Below are positions 17,126-26,655 of a stretch of 64,000 nucleotides of DNA, piece after piece. Where the stretch lies: assembly GCF_900104415.1 (NCBI RefSeq), contig NZ_FMXR01000006.1, positions 124,001 to 188,000 on the forward strand. Direction: 5' to 3'. The position numbers were made by a program, and so were the translations under genes. Positions within the stretch are counted from its first letter, which is position 1. Every line of letters starts with the position of its first letter. Below the pieces are notes generated by a model. That model did no database searches, was not told where the DNA came from, and saw only the letters and a list, made by a program, of their open reading frames with translations. This DNA is from Eubacterium oxidoreducens. GTDB taxonomy: Bacteria; Bacillota; Clostridia; Lachnospirales; Lachnospiraceae.

Positions 17126-18004
17126 CTACTCGATATTTTGAATCTGTTCACGAATCTTTTCAATCTCCGTTTTAAGATAAATGGCGGTATCGCTACTTGC
17201 AAGATCTGTCGATTTCGACAAAATCGTATTCGCTTCCCGATTCATCTCTTGCGCAATAAAGTCAAGCTTTCTTCCAACACTATCTGAGTCGAAAAGCGCA
17301 TCTTTTGTCGCTTTTATATGACTCTTTAATCGTACAATTTCTTCATCAACGCAAATTTTGTCCGCATAAATTGTAACTTCTGCAGCTATTCGTGATTCGT
17401 CAATTTCATTATTTTCCATTAAATCAGCAACTTTATCTAACAGTTTTGCTTTATATTCCTCAATAATTTGAGGAGCTCTTTTTTCTATATCAAGAACTTT
17501 TTCATACATAGCGTCGCATTTCAAAGCCAAGTCTGTTTGAAGTTGTTCCCCTTCAACTTCTCGACTTTTCACAAAATTGTCCGTTGCCTCCATCAATACA
17601 GGCTGTAAGTGAAGCCAAAGCTGCTCCTCATTCTCGGGATGCTCCTCTGTTACGATTACATCCGGATATCGCGAAAGCGCCGCAACATTTACATCATTTA
17701 CAATTCCAAATTGCGCAGCCATCTGTTCAAATTTTTCCATATAATGAGCTGCAACTTCTTTATTGTACTTAATCAAAAGTGTCTGATCGAGGTATTCTTC
17801 ATATGTGATATATACATCCACCTTACCACGCTGGATGTAGTCTTTCAGCACTCCTCGAATCTTGTTTTCAAAAAAGTTCAGTTTCTTTGGCATCTTGATG
17901 TTCAGGTCAAGGTAACGATGATTCACCGCTTTGATTTCGACCGTAATCTTTCGATATTCATCAATAGATTCTCCGCGTCCAAATCCTGTCATACTTTTAA
18001 TCAT
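17126..18004 (-). CDS. yicC: YicC family endoribonuclease-like protein
   Basis: YicC proteins have been described as endoribonucleases acting on some small RNAs; the role in Firmicutes is less clear. The family start MIKSMTGFGRGE and EIKAVNHRYLDLNIKMP near residue 26 are present, as is the C-terminal DUF1732 (GRKLDFIAQEMNREANTI near 248). It is the first gene of a ten-gene operon behind a near-consensus promoter. Confidence 0.93.
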   Translation of the reverse strand: MIKSMTGFGRGESIDEYRKITVEIKAVNHRYLDLNIKMPKKLNFFENKIRGVLKDYIQRGKVDVYITYEEYLDQTLLIKYNKEVAAHYMEKFEQMAAQFGIVNDVNVAALSRYPDVIVTEEHPENEEQLWLHLQPVLMEATDNFVKSREVEGEQLQTDLALKCDAMYEKVLDIEKRAPQIIEEYKAKLLDKVADLMENNEIDESRIAAEVTIYADKICVDEEIVRLKSHIKATKDALFDSDSVGRKLDFIAQEMNREANTILSKSTDLASSDTAIYLKTEIEKIREQIQNIE

Positions 18005-18056
18005 GTTTTTGCTTCCTTTTCAATTGCATAATACTAGTAATTATATATATCAATTT

Positions 18057-18085
18057 ATTATATGCAATTCATGATTTTAAGTCAA
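18057..18085 (-). promoter_or_regulatory. Promoter of the yicC operon
   Basis: Minus-strand TTGACT, 17-nt spacer, TATAAT, about 50 nt before the yicC start. It is close to the sigma-A consensus. Confidence 0.8.
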
Positions 18086-18112
18086 ATTATAATCTTGAAA
18101 TTCTTGTTATTC

Positions 18113-18140
18113 TTGTTATTTTTAACTTTTTTATTATAAT
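18113..18140 (+). promoter_or_regulatory. Promoter of rqcH
   Basis: TTGTTA and TATAAT with a 16-nt spacer lie 38 nt before the rqcH start. It is divergent from the yicC promoter in the same 174-nt gap. Confidence 0.6.
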
Positions 18141-18178
18141 ATTAAGAGATATAGTATCAGTTAAAAAGGAGATTTGGT

Positions 18179-19921
18179 ATGGCACTAGATGGAATCGTTG
18201 TCCATAATCTTACAAAGGAACTTCAAGATCTGTTAATCGGTGCTCGCATAAGTAAAATTGCCCAGCCCGAAAAGGACGCATTATTATTAACATGTAAATC
18301 CAAAAGCAATGGAACAAAAAGATTATATTTGTCTGCAAGCCCTTCTCTTCCGCTTATCTATTTTGTGGAGGAAAACAAGCCCAGTCCTATGACTGCCCCC
18401 AATTTTTGTATGCTTCTTAGGAAACATATCTCCAATGGGCGAATTGTTCATATCCATCAACCCGATTTAGAACGAATCATTATCTTCGAAATCGAACATC
18501 TAAACGAACTTGGCGATTTATGTCACAAGAAATTAATTGCGGAACTTATGGGCAAACATTCTAATCTGATTTTCACAGACGAAAATGGTAAAATCATCGA
18601 CAGTATCAAACACATATCCGCTTTCGTAAGTTCTGTGCGTGAAGTGTTACCGGGTCGAGAATATTTTGTTCCTAATATGCAAGAAAAAGCAAGTGTGTTT
18701 TCTATTAATTTTGAAGATTTTCATAATCGCGTTATAGCAAAGGGAATGCCTCTTTTTAAAGCGATTTACAACGCTTATACCGGCATCAGTCCCTTAATTG
18801 CCAACGAACTTTGCTTTCGTGCTTCGCTTGATGCCGATTGCTCTACCAGTTCATTGTCAGATCTAGAACAGCAACATCTCTACCACCAATTTGAATTAAT
18901 GATCGAAGAAATTCAAGAAGGCATATTCAATCCCAATATCGTTTACGAAAACGAAATCCCTCTTGACTTTTCTTCTCTTACCTTAACACAATACGGCGAT
19001 TTGAAGTGTACCTCGTTCGAATCCATTTCTAAAGCTCTTGAAACCTTTTACTCGAGTCGTGATTTATATACAAGAATGCGTCAAAAGACTTCCGATTTAC
19101 GAAAAATAGTTACAACCGCTTTAGAACGTAACAAAAAAAAGTTGCAACTTCAAAACCGTCAAATTAAAGATACCAAAAAACGTGACCAATTTAGAATCTA
19201 CGGAGAATTAATTAATACTTACGGTTATCATTTAGAAGAAGGTTGTGATAAGCTCATATGTACTAATTATTATACGGACGAGGAAGTAACCATTCGATTA
19301 GATTCCTCTTTAACTCCTCAGGAAAATGCACAGCGTTATTTCGATAAATACAATAAGCAAAAACGAACCTTCGAAGCATTAACAACGCTTTTAAAAGAAG
19401 CACAAGCCGAAATCGATCATCTTGAAAGTATTTTAACAAGTCTTGATTTGGCGACCTCGGAAGAAGATCTTGCTATGATTAGAGACGAATTGTTTGATAA
19501 CAATTACATCCATAAACGCTCTAATTCCAAGCAAAAGAGTCGCAAATCCAAGCCATTACATTATCGAACAAGCGATGGATATGATGTTTATGTTGGAAAA
19601 AACAATTATCAAAATGACGAATTAACATTCCACTTTGCAAATGGTGGTGATTGGTGGTTCCACGCAAAAGGAATGCCGGGCTCGCATGTGATTCTTCGAT
19701 GCCCAAATGGCGAAGAACCGTCGGATACCGCCTATGAAGAAGCTGCAGCTTTGGCCGCTTATTATTCAAATGGACGCACTTCTCAAAAAGTAGACATTGA
19801 TTACGTGATAAAAAAAGAAGTCAAAAAGCCAAATGGTGCAAAACCCGGTTTTGTCATTTATTACACAAATTATTCCATGACCATCGCACCTGATATCCAA
19901 AAATTAACTTTAATCAAATAA
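18179..19921 (+). CDS. rqcH: NFACT-family ribosome quality control protein RqcH
   Basis: RqcH binds stalled 50S-peptidyl-tRNA complexes and directs alanine tailing of incomplete proteins. Older annotations call it fibronectin-binding protein. The 580 residues show NFACT-N at the start (MALDGIVVHNLTKEL), a long middle coiled coil (about 290-430), and the NFACT-R domain with GGDWWFHAKGMPGSHVIL near residue 490. The start is ATG 18179, seven bases after AAGGAG. It is a single-gene plus-strand unit. Confidence 0.93.
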   Translation: MALDGIVVHNLTKELQDLLIGARISKIAQPEKDALLLTCKSKSNGTKRLYLSASPSLPLIYFVEENKPSPMTAPNFCMLLRKHISNGRIVHIHQPDLERIIIFEIEHLNELGDLCHKKLIAELMGKHSNLIFTDENGKIIDSIKHISAFVSSVREVLPGREYFVPNMQEKASVFSINFEDFHNRVIAKGMPLFKAIYNAYTGISPLIANELCFRASLDADCSTSSLSDLEQQHLYHQFELMIEEIQEGIFNPNIVYENEIPLDFSSLTLTQYGDLKCTSFESISKALETFYSSRDLYTRMRQKTSDLRKIVTTALERNKKKLQLQNRQIKDTKKRDQFRIYGELINTYGYHLEEGCDKLICTNYYTDEEVTIRLDSSLTPQENAQRYFDKYNKQKRTFEALTTLLKEAQAEIDHLESILTSLDLATSEEDLAMIRDELFDNNYIHKRSNSKQKSRKSKPLHYRTSDGYDVYVGKNNYQNDELTFHFANGGDWWFHAKGMPGSHVILRCPNGEEPSDTAYEEAAALAAYYSNGRTSQKVDIDYVIKKEVKKPNGAKPGFVIYYTNYSMTIAPDIQKLTLIK

Positions 19922-19964
19922 TAGACAGCAAGCCAAGGTTAAGCTTGATTCACCCTTTATCAAA

Positions 19965-19998
19965 GAGGCACAAAACTCAAAAAAGAGTCTTGTGCCTC
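19965..19998. terminator. Convergent hairpin between rqcH and recG
   Basis: A 9-bp stem (GAGGCACAA/TTGTGCCTC) continues as 4 bp after one mismatch, around an A6 loop. It lies between two converging genes and can serve both strands. The U-runs after the stem are poor. Confidence 0.55.
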
Positions 19999-20005
19999 GA
20001 TGCTG

Positions 20006-22087
20006 TTAAATGTTTAAATTATCAGCCATGTTTAAACGATAACGTTCTAACTGTGCTTTTAAAAGCTTATGTGTTAATAATTTAGGATCAACTTGCAACA
20101 GTTCCGTCGCACATTTCGCAGCTTCTTTTAACATATCGCTATCCCGATAAGGATCTGCCATACCAAACCCCATATCTCCACTTTGCCTTTCTCCAAAAAA
20201 ATCACCAGGACCTCTTTGCTTCAAATCTTCATCTGCAATTTGAAAACCATCATTGCTTTTATTTAATATTTCCAATCGTTCTTTTGCTTTCGAAGAATCC
20301 GACAAAAACACGCAGTAACTTTGCGCTGCCCCTCTTCCGATTCTTCCACGCAGCTGATGAAGCTGTGCAAGACCAAACCGTTCAGCATTGAAAACCATCA
20401 TCATCGTTGCATTTGGAACATCTACTCCTACTTCCACCACCGTAGTGGAAACCAGTATTGATATTTCGTTCAATTCAAATGCATGCATCACATCATTTTT
20501 TTCCTTTGTTTTCAAATTGCCATGCATAACTCCAATCGCAATGGAATCCTCAAATTGTTCTCGAAGCATTTTTTCCACTTCTTCTACGCTTCGCACCTGT
20601 GACTCTTCATTTTCCTCAATCATAGGGCAAATCACGTAGCATTGGTGGCCGAATTCAATCTGCTCTTTCATAAATTTATAGGCTGCAGGCAAATAGCTAT
20701 CTCCTACCACACAATTTTTGATTGGTAATCGATTTGCCGGCTTTTCGAGAATCCTGGATATATCTATATTATTATATAGAATTAAAGCCAACGTTCTTGG
20801 TATCGGTGTAGCACTCATAACAAGTATATGTGGATGCATCCCTTTATTCCCAAAAGCTTCACGTTGCTTTACACCAAACCGATGTTGTTCATCCGTCACC
20901 ACATAAGCCAGATTTTGATAGTTGACTTTTTCTTGAATCAAAGCATGTGTTCCGATAATCATGGCCGTAGGCATACATTCTATACACTCGTAAACATCTT
21001 GTTTTTCTTTTGCACTCATAGAACCCACAAGCAAAATCACCGGAATTTCATCTGCCAAGCCCATATCTTCTATCAATTTTTTAAATGTTTCATAATGTTG
21101 GCGTGCCAAAACTTCAGTTGGTGCCATAAGTGCAGATTGCCATCCTGCAAAAGCTACAGCCAACATCGACAAAAATGCGACAATCGTTTTACCCGATCCT
21201 ACATCACCTTCTAAAAGTCGTTGCATTCTGTAATCCGATTGCATATCCATCAATATTTCATTTAATGCCTTTGTTTGATCGTTTGTCAGCGGAAACAAAA
21301 GAGAATCTAATGCCCGTTGCCACTCCTCATCTGTATTTATTTTATATTCACTTTTTTCTTTCCCCTGAAACTGTTCATTACTCTTTATGGAAAGCAAGAA
21401 CAAAAAGAATTCTTCAAACGCCAATCGTTTTTGCGCTGCTATATTTTTATCTTCAAAGTCCGGAAAATGCATTTGATAAATAGCTTCTCTTCTATTCGGA
21501 AAGCCATAATGTTTTCGAATTTCTTCCGGAATCCAATCTATGATTTCAATATCATCCTCAAAAATATTTTGAATTGCTTTTATAATCTGATGCTGCTTTA
21601 ATCCTTTTGTAAGTCGATATACTGGTATAAGGCGATTTTCGTATGCAATCTGATATTGCTCCTTTGAAAAAACTTTCGGCTGTGTGATTTTCAATCGATT
21701 ATGATCTATTTCACACTTACCATATAAGATATAACGATGTCCAGCTTTTATAACCGAACGCAAAAAATCACTTCGAAACCATACCGCTTCGACATCTAGT
21801 AAATTGTGCTTTAAGGAAAGCACTGTTACAGAAGTTCTTCTTCCCGCACGAACAACAGGAGATTTTACCGCTTTTACCTCTACCGCCCATTCTTTTTTGA
21901 TTAGAGCAGGATTTTGTTGCATCGTCAAATATACATCCCCGGGACTTAGCGGATGCGGATAAAGCTTATATTCACGTGGAAAATTAAGGAGCATATCACC
22001 TACGGTGTATACTCCCAGATTTTCAAATAATTCTTCAGTTTTTTTTCCGACTCCTTTTATCTGTGTAATTTTAGAATCTAAATTCAT
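20006..22087 (-). CDS. recG: ATP-dependent DNA helicase RecG
   Basis: Branch-migrating helicase that rewinds stalled forks. The N-terminal wedge/OB region covers about residues 1-150. Helicase motifs follow: LEGDVGSGKTIVAFL (Walker A) near 295, TDEQHRFGVKQ (DEQH box) near 397, MSATPIPRTLAL near 424 and HQLRGRIGRGAA near 590. Length 693 is normal. It is the third gene of yloU-fakA-recG, a common Firmicute order. Confidence 0.97.
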   Translation of the reverse strand: MNLDSKITQIKGVGKKTEELFENLGVYTVGDMLLNFPREYKLYPHPLSPGDVYLTMQQNPALIKKEWAVEVKAVKSPVVRAGRRTSVTVLSLKHNLLDVEAVWFRSDFLRSVIKAGHRYILYGKCEIDHNRLKITQPKVFSKEQYQIAYENRLIPVYRLTKGLKQHQIIKAIQNIFEDDIEIIDWIPEEIRKHYGFPNRREAIYQMHFPDFEDKNIAAQKRLAFEEFFLFLLSIKSNEQFQGKEKSEYKINTDEEWQRALDSLLFPLTNDQTKALNEILMDMQSDYRMQRLLEGDVGSGKTIVAFLSMLAVAFAGWQSALMAPTEVLARQHYETFKKLIEDMGLADEIPVILLVGSMSAKEKQDVYECIECMPTAMIIGTHALIQEKVNYQNLAYVVTDEQHRFGVKQREAFGNKGMHPHILVMSATPIPRTLALILYNNIDISRILEKPANRLPIKNCVVGDSYLPAAYKFMKEQIEFGHQCYVICPMIEENEESQVRSVEEVEKMLREQFEDSIAIGVMHGNLKTKEKNDVMHAFELNEISILVSTTVVEVGVDVPNATMMMVFNAERFGLAQLHQLRGRIGRGAAQSYCVFLSDSSKAKERLEILNKSNDGFQIADEDLKQRGPGDFFGERQSGDMGFGMADPYRDSDMLKEAAKCATELLQVDPKLLTHKLLKAQLERYRLNMADNLNI

Positions 22088-22098
22088 ACATACTTCCT

Positions 22099-23781
22099 TT
22101 ATTCAACAGAAATCAGATAATAATAAATTGGCTGACCTCCATATTGGAGTTCAATTTCACAATCTTCAAATTCATCTTCTAAAGTTTCAGCAAACTTCTG
22201 TGCATCTTCCAATTTCACATCTTCGCCATAATACACGCCAATCAGGCCTGACTCCTCATCAACCATATTACGAATCATTTCTAAAGAAGTCTCTACCATG
22301 TCTGTACCAACCGATAAGATTCCGGCATCCCCAATTCCCATATAGTCATCTTGTCTGATTTCTTTGCCGTCTATTGTTGTATCTCGGACCGCATAGGTCA
22401 CAGAACCAGACTTAACCTGTGAGATTGCTTCAAGCATAATCTCCTGATTTTCCTCTACACTTTGATCTGGCATATAATTAATCAGCGCCACAATCCCTTG
22501 CGGAACTGTCTTTGTCGGAATCACTATAATATTCTTATCTTCCGTAAGTTCAGCTGCCTGATTTGCTGCAAGAATGATATTCGAATTATTAGGAAATACA
22601 AAAATATTTTTTGCATTTACATGCTCAATTGCAGTCATAATATCATCCGTACTTGGATTCATCGTCTGTCCGCCCTCGATGATATAATCTGCCCCAAGGT
22701 CTTTAAAAATCTGTTTGATTCCTTCTCCAACAGACACAGAAATAAAGCCATAATCTTTTAATTCTTTTTGTGTATTTGCTTCATGACGTTTTTTATTTTC
22801 TTCTGCCTGTTTAGCAGCAATCGCCTGTGAATCTTTAATTAGCTTTTCTTGATGTTCCTCTCGCATATTATCAATTTTAATTTTACTAAGAGAACCAAGT
22901 GTTAAAGCTTCTGTGATTGCAACACCCGGATCATTCGTATGAACATGAATCTTAATAATTTCATCATCTGCGACAACTACAATAGAATCACCGATATTCT
23001 CAAGAAAATCTTTTAATTCATTAACACGTTCATCCGTCACCGGCTGATTCAAAACAATAATAAATTCTGTACAGTAACCAAACTTAATTTCAGCTTCTGT
23101 CTCAGGTGTAATCTTAACAACCTTACTTGAAGTTGCAATTCCTTCAACCGAATAATCAACCTCTTTACCAAGTAACGCATCATACGCTCCATGTAAAACT
23201 TCAACAAGTCCTTGTCCGCCAGAATCCACAACACCTGCTTCTTTTAATACCGGCAGCATATCAGGTGTTTTTGCCAAAACAGCTTCTGCTTCTTCAATAA
23301 TTGCGGCAAGATATTCTTCTACATCTTGTGTATCATGAATCAAATCAGCTGCAATCTTAGCAGCACCCTTCGCAACCGTAAGAATGGTTCCTTCCTTTGG
23401 CTTCATTACAGCTTTATAAGCAGTCTCTACCGCTCTTTGCGCTGCTTCTGCCAAAATTGTGACATCCAATTTATCATAATTACTGATTACACGAGTAAAA
23501 CCGCGAAAGAGCTGCGAAAGAATAACACCCGAATTTCCTCTCGCTCCCCGAAGAGAACCAGACGAAATTGCTTTCGCAAGACTTTCCATAGTCGGTTTGT
23601 TTAATGCGGCAACTTCATTTGCTGCCGAAACAATGGTCATTGTCATATTTGTACCGGTATCACCATCCGGAACCGGAAATACATTCAATTCATTTATCCA
23701 TTCTTTTTTTGCTTCAAGATTTTTAGCTGCAGCAAGAAACATCTTGCTAAGCATAGCAGCATCAATCGAATTCGTACTCAA
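22099..23781 (-). CDS. fakA: DAK2-domain protein, fatty acid kinase FakA-like (YloV)
   Basis: FakA phosphorylates fatty acids bound to DegV-family FakB proteins, feeding exogenous chains into phospholipids. The N-terminal Dak2/DhaL ATP domain has VPDGDTGTNMTMT near residue 37 and SLRGARGNSGVILSQLFRG near 74. A middle domain and a C-terminal DegV-like region complete the 560 residues. No fakB is present in this window. It follows yloU by 14 nt. Confidence 0.9.
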   Translation of the reverse strand: MSTNSIDAAMLSKMFLAAAKNLEAKKEWINELNVFPVPDGDTGTNMTMTIVSAANEVAALNKPTMESLAKAISSGSLRGARGNSGVILSQLFRGFTRVISNYDKLDVTILAEAAQRAVETAYKAVMKPKEGTILTVAKGAAKIAADLIHDTQDVEEYLAAIIEEAEAVLAKTPDMLPVLKEAGVVDSGGQGLVEVLHGAYDALLGKEVDYSVEGIATSSKVVKITPETEAEIKFGYCTEFIIVLNQPVTDERVNELKDFLENIGDSIVVVADDEIIKIHVHTNDPGVAITEALTLGSLSKIKIDNMREEHQEKLIKDSQAIAAKQAEENKKRHEANTQKELKDYGFISVSVGEGIKQIFKDLGADYIIEGGQTMNPSTDDIMTAIEHVNAKNIFVFPNNSNIILAANQAAELTEDKNIIVIPTKTVPQGIVALINYMPDQSVEENQEIMLEAISQVKSGSVTYAVRDTTIDGKEIRQDDYMGIGDAGILSVGTDMVETSLEMIRNMVDEESGLIGVYYGEDVKLEDAQKFAETLEDEFEDCEIELQYGGQPIYYYLISVE

Positions 23782-23795
23782 GACTATTATCCTCC

Positions 23796-24158
23796 TTAGT
23801 CAATTACTCTAACGCCTTCAACGTAGATATTAATTTTCTCAATCTCCATACCGGTAAATTCTTCTACCTGGTATTTCACAGTATGAATCAAATTATCTGC
23901 TACTGTATTAATGCTTACACCGTATGCTACGATCACATGAAAATCCAATACAATTTTGTTATCCTGAATCATCACATTAATGCCGTGATGTAAATAATCC
24001 TTCTTTAATAATTTAACAATGCCATCCTTCATATTAACGGCTGCCATACCAACAATACCAAAGCATTCCACTGCCACACTTCCAGCATATGAAGCAATAA
24101 CCTGTGGATCTACAGTAATTTTACCAAGCTTTGTATTCATTTCACCGCTATTTGCCAT
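23796..24158 (-). CDS. Asp23/Gls24 family protein (YloU)
   Basis: A small envelope-stress-linked protein of the Asp23 family, of unknown biochemical role. The 120 residues show the family core GKITVDPQVIASYAGSVA near residue 12 and a hydrophobic beta-rich middle (VLDFHVIVAYGVSI near 70). It is first in the yloU-fakA-recG operon and divergent from rpmB, the same layout as in Bacillus. Confidence 0.9.
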   Translation of the reverse strand: MANSGEMNTKLGKITVDPQVIASYAGSVAVECFGIVGMAAVNMKDGIVKLLKKDYLHHGINVMIQDNKIVLDFHVIVAYGVSINTVADNLIHTVKYQVEEFTGMEIEKINIYVEGVRVID

Positions 24159-24197
24159 GACGGTCCCTCCTTATTATTACAGATTTAATCAGAGTAT

Positions 24198-24226
24198 ATT
24201 ATACATTTTTTTGGCGCAAAAAGAAA
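24198..24226 (-). promoter_or_regulatory. Promoter of yloU-fakA-recG
   Basis: Minus-strand TATAAT with a 17-nt spacer to a weak TTTCTT -35 box, about 40 nt before the yloU start. Confidence 0.55.
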
Positions 24227-24265
24227 CAGATAAATTATCTTTTTATAAAAAACGTAATTTTTTTC

Positions 24266-24294
24266 TTGCATTCCCCTATCAGTTCTGTTAGAAT
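24266..24294 (+). promoter_or_regulatory. Promoter of rpmB
   Basis: TTGCAT and TAGAAT with a 17-nt spacer, about 58 nt before the leader's strong AAGGAGG site and the rpmB start. Confidence 0.65.
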
Positions 24295-24358
24295 AAATCA
24301 TGTTGTGAGCTCGACATATATGAGTCGGGTTTAGTGTGATGAACAAGGAGGTGTTAAA

Positions 24359-24544
24359 ATGGCAAAATGTGCTATTTGCGGAAAAGGCGCTCATTTCGGT
24401 AACAATGTCAGCCATTCACATAAAAAGACGAATAGAATGTGGAAATCAAACATCAAATCCGTTAGATGTAAAGTGAACGGTACTCCTAAGAGATTGTATG
24501 TTTGTACATCATGCTTAAGATCTAACAAAGTAGAAAGAGCATAA
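24359..24544 (+). CDS. rpmB: 50S ribosomal protein L28
   Basis: Structural protein of the large subunit. The 61 residues contain the L28 signature FGNNVSHSHKKTNRMWKSN at 19-37. The cysteines form a zinc-ribbon version: CAIC at 4-7 and CTSC at 52-55. A perfect AAGGAGG site precedes the start. It is a single-gene transcript with its own terminator. Confidence 0.97.
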   Translation: MAKCAICGKGAHFGNNVSHSHKKTNRMWKSNIKSVRCKVNGTPKRLYVCTSCLRSNKVERA

Positions 24545-24565
24545 TCTTAGAAATGAAGCTATAAG

Positions 24566-24596
24566 AGAGACTGTTATTCAACAGTCTCTTTTTTTT
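24566..24596 (+). terminator. rpmB terminator
   Basis: A perfect 10-bp stem (24566-24575/24580-24589) with a 4-nt loop is followed by a run of eight T. Classic intrinsic terminator. Confidence 0.92.
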
Positions 24597-24634
24597 ATCC
24601 TTAATTATACGAATCTTATATTTTCAAACTTTGT

Positions 24635-24688
24635 AAAAAAATACCGACTTTCATTATTAGATTATCTCTCTAACTTTTAAAAGTCGGT
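24635..24688 (-). terminator. ytfJ terminator
   Basis: ACCGACTTT pairs with AAAGTCGGT (24643-24651/24680-24688) across a long loop. On the minus strand it is followed by ATTTTTTTAC. It ends the long zap/pbp/ytf series. Confidence 0.65.
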
Positions 24689-24706
24689 ACAAGCTTTCTT
24701 TTTTGC

Positions 24707-25123
24707 TTAATTAACGGAATCATCAAGCATTTCTTCCATCTCTTCTTTTGCACATTCCATAGCATCTTCTGAATATGATTTCTTATGACCACCGGTAAAA
24801 CGTGCCACAAAATCCGGAACCATATCAAGCAATTTCGTGATTCCATCTTGTTCTTTTACATTAATTAATCGAGTACTTCCATTTTGAATCACCAAAACAG
24901 CACTTGGGGACATCTTGCCGCCCATGCCGCCTCCGCCATTCGAACTATCTTGCTTTTGAAATGCCCCGGCTCCTACTCCAAACGAAACATCTACCAATGG
25001 AAGAATGATGGTATCGCCAATGTGAATCGCTTCTCCCACTACTGTTTTCGTAGACAACATGCCGTTCATACCCTTCATTAACGAATCCATTGTGTCGGAA
25101 AACAAACTATCCTTTTCTGCCAT
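24707..25123 (-). CDS. ytfJ: Sporulation-associated protein YtfJ (GerW family)
   Basis: YtfJ/GerW is a forespore protein needed for proper germination in Bacillus; its chemistry is unknown. Family features in the 138 residues are TVVGEAIHIGDTIILPLVDVSFGVGAG from about residue 25, a glycine-rich GGGGMGG near 63, and SPSAVLVIQNG. It is preceded by the DUF2953 gene, overlapping it by 17 nt, the same partner as YtfI in Bacillus. It supports a spore-former or spore-lineage host. Confidence 0.88.
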   Translation of the reverse strand: MAEKDSLFSDTMDSLMKGMNGMLSTKTVVGEAIHIGDTIILPLVDVSFGVGAGAFQKQDSSNGGGGMGGKMSPSAVLVIQNGSTRLINVKEQDGITKLLDMVPDFVARFTGGHKKSYSEDAMECAKEEMEEMLDDSVN

Positions 25124-25805
25124 CTTTACTCCTCCTAATTTTTTTAATTACTTCTCTTATTTTTTTATTTTTTAACAAACCAATCGCAAATGCCAATAAA
25201 TAAATAATATGAATCTTTCCCTGAATATGTATAATCCCTTTTAAATACATCTGTTCAGAGTCAAAATCCGGATATGCATGAATATCATACATATAAACAA
25301 TTGGAATCAGACTTATAGCTCCCGTTAAATATCCGGTTCGATCCGGCTTTCCCAAAGAAAAATCAAAATTCGTTTTTATGACATCCGGTGCAATTTTCTT
25401 AAGCAGTTTAAATGCTCTAGGAAGTATATACTTAACAAGTCCTCTATTTTCTTTATCCGAAACAAAAGCTAAAAAATTCTTAATAGTATCCGAAATATTA
25501 TTTTTTGAGTCTTTTGGGGTACTCTTTTTATCTTTTTTCGAATCTTCTTTTTTCTTCAGTCTTTTTTTAAAGCCTAATAACCTTATGCGCATCAATAATT
25601 GTTCCTGTTTATAAACAAGAGCAAATTCAAATATCCCGGCCAAAAACCGTACTTTGAATCTTGCACTTATTTCTTCTTTCACTTTCGCATCTAATTCATA
25701 TCGAAATGGCGAAAACAAAAGAAGTAATACCATGACAATTATAACCGCAAGCACTATCAGCAAGATATAACCGACCAGGCATAAAGCAGTAAGTTCCATC
25801 GGCAT
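25107..25805 (-). CDS. DUF2953 protein (YtfI-like)
   Basis: Function unknown; the family pairs with YtfJ in endospore-formers. One N-terminal membrane helix (about residues 5-30, rich in V, I and L) is followed by a beta-rich DUF2953 region (FRYELDAKVKEEISARFKVR). A lysine-rich linker lies near residues 80-105, and a second hydrophobic stretch near the C-terminus. The start is uncertain: ATG 25805 is used, with a TTG at 25817 as alternative. Its 3' end overlaps ytfJ. Confidence 0.75.
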   Translation of the reverse strand: MPMELTALCLVGYILLIVLAVIIVMVLLLLFSPFRYELDAKVKEEISARFKVRFLAGIFEFALVYKQEQLLMRIRLLGFKKRLKKKEDSKKDKKSTPKDSKNNISDTIKNFLAFVSDKENRGLVKYILPRAFKLLKKIAPDVIKTNFDFSLGKPDRTGYLTGAISLIPIVYMYDIHAYPDFDSEQMYLKGIIHIQGKIHIIYLLAFAIGLLKNKKIREVIKKIRRSKDGRKG

Positions 25806-25822
25806 ATAAATAACCAAACCTT

Positions 25823-26128
25823 TTATTTATTTTGAAAGTATTCTATTACATTAACATCGTAGGTTTCTTCATATATATCAGAAATAATACTTTCAACCAG
25901 TCGAAAAGCATTCTCTTTTCCGTCTGCAAATCCAACAAGCACATCTTCTTCTATAAGATGTGCTACAGACATCCAAGCAGGATAAATTACAATTGGTTCT
26001 TCTTTTCTCTTGCCAAGCATGACAAGATAAAGATTCCCAATTGCATCACCATGTAGAATCATCTTCAGCAGTTCATCAATCTGCTCTTCTAGAAACCCTA
26101 GCGTATAAATCTGCTTCACACTTCTCAT
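25823..26128 (-). CDS. Small protein of unknown function
   Basis: I do not recognise this 101-residue protein. It is soluble, acidic and probably alpha/beta, with hydrophobic segments NLYLVMLGKR and IVIYPAWMSVAHLI. It has no cysteine motif, signal peptide or membrane helix. Reading-frame placement between NUDIX and ytfI with short gaps (18 nt upstream, 17 nt downstream) supports a real gene in the same transcript. A role near the envelope or spore genes is only a guess from position. Confidence 0.6.
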   Translation of the reverse strand: MRSVKQIYTLGFLEEQIDELLKMILHGDAIGNLYLVMLGKRKEEPIVIYPAWMSVAHLIEEDVLVGFADGKENAFRLVESIISDIYEETYDVNVIEYFQNK

Positions 26129-26146
26129 AATAAGCCCCTCAAGCTT

Positions 26147-26581
26147 CTACCAAAGATGACCTTTACGTAAATCCTGATATTGTTGGTAAGCCTCTATTAG
26201 AATCTGTTTCTCGTTAGCAAATTTAAGCAAATGATACGCCTCGTGAAACTTATAATATCCGGAATCAACGAAGCATTCCTCTCTTTGAGGCTTACTGTAA
26301 TAATTCTTAGCCTTCATCAAATACCAATGAACACTTTTATGAATCGTATCTTCTGCTGTTGAAAATGTATAATCAGATACTCCTACATATTTTACAATAT
26401 CTGCTCTAACATCTGTTTCTTCTTTTACTTCTCTAAGTGCGGTCTCTTCATGCTCCTCACCGGCTTCTACAGTACCCTTCGGAAGTACCCATCCATCATA
26501 TCTATTGCGGTATTTTTTATACAAAAGCAAAATCTTGCCTCTAAAAATTACAACGCCACCACAACTTGTAGCTTCTATCAT
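26147..26581 (-). CDS. NUDIX hydrolase
   Basis: Hydrolyses a nucleoside diphosphate linked to some group X. The Nudix box GTVEAGEEHEETALREVKEE is at about residues 36-55, followed by TDV, with Asp where the consensus has Gly. The true substrate is unknown. ATG 26581 (MIEATSC) sits 7 nt after a perfect AGGAGG, so I reject the longer frame starting 27 nt upstream. It lies between the PBP gene and the unknown small gene. Confidence 0.88.
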   Translation of the reverse strand: MIEATSCGGVVIFRGKILLLYKKYRNRYDGWVLPKGTVEAGEEHEETALREVKEETDVRADIVKYVGVSDYTFSTAEDTIHKSVHWYLMKAKNYYSKPQREECFVDSGYYKFHEAYHLLKFANEKQILIEAYQQYQDLRKGHLW

Positions 26582-26655
26582 TGCAAAACCTCCTGACGCG
26601 GTTTTCATATGTTAATAGAATTATACTCCAACTAAAGTTCGTTCGCAAGAAAGAG

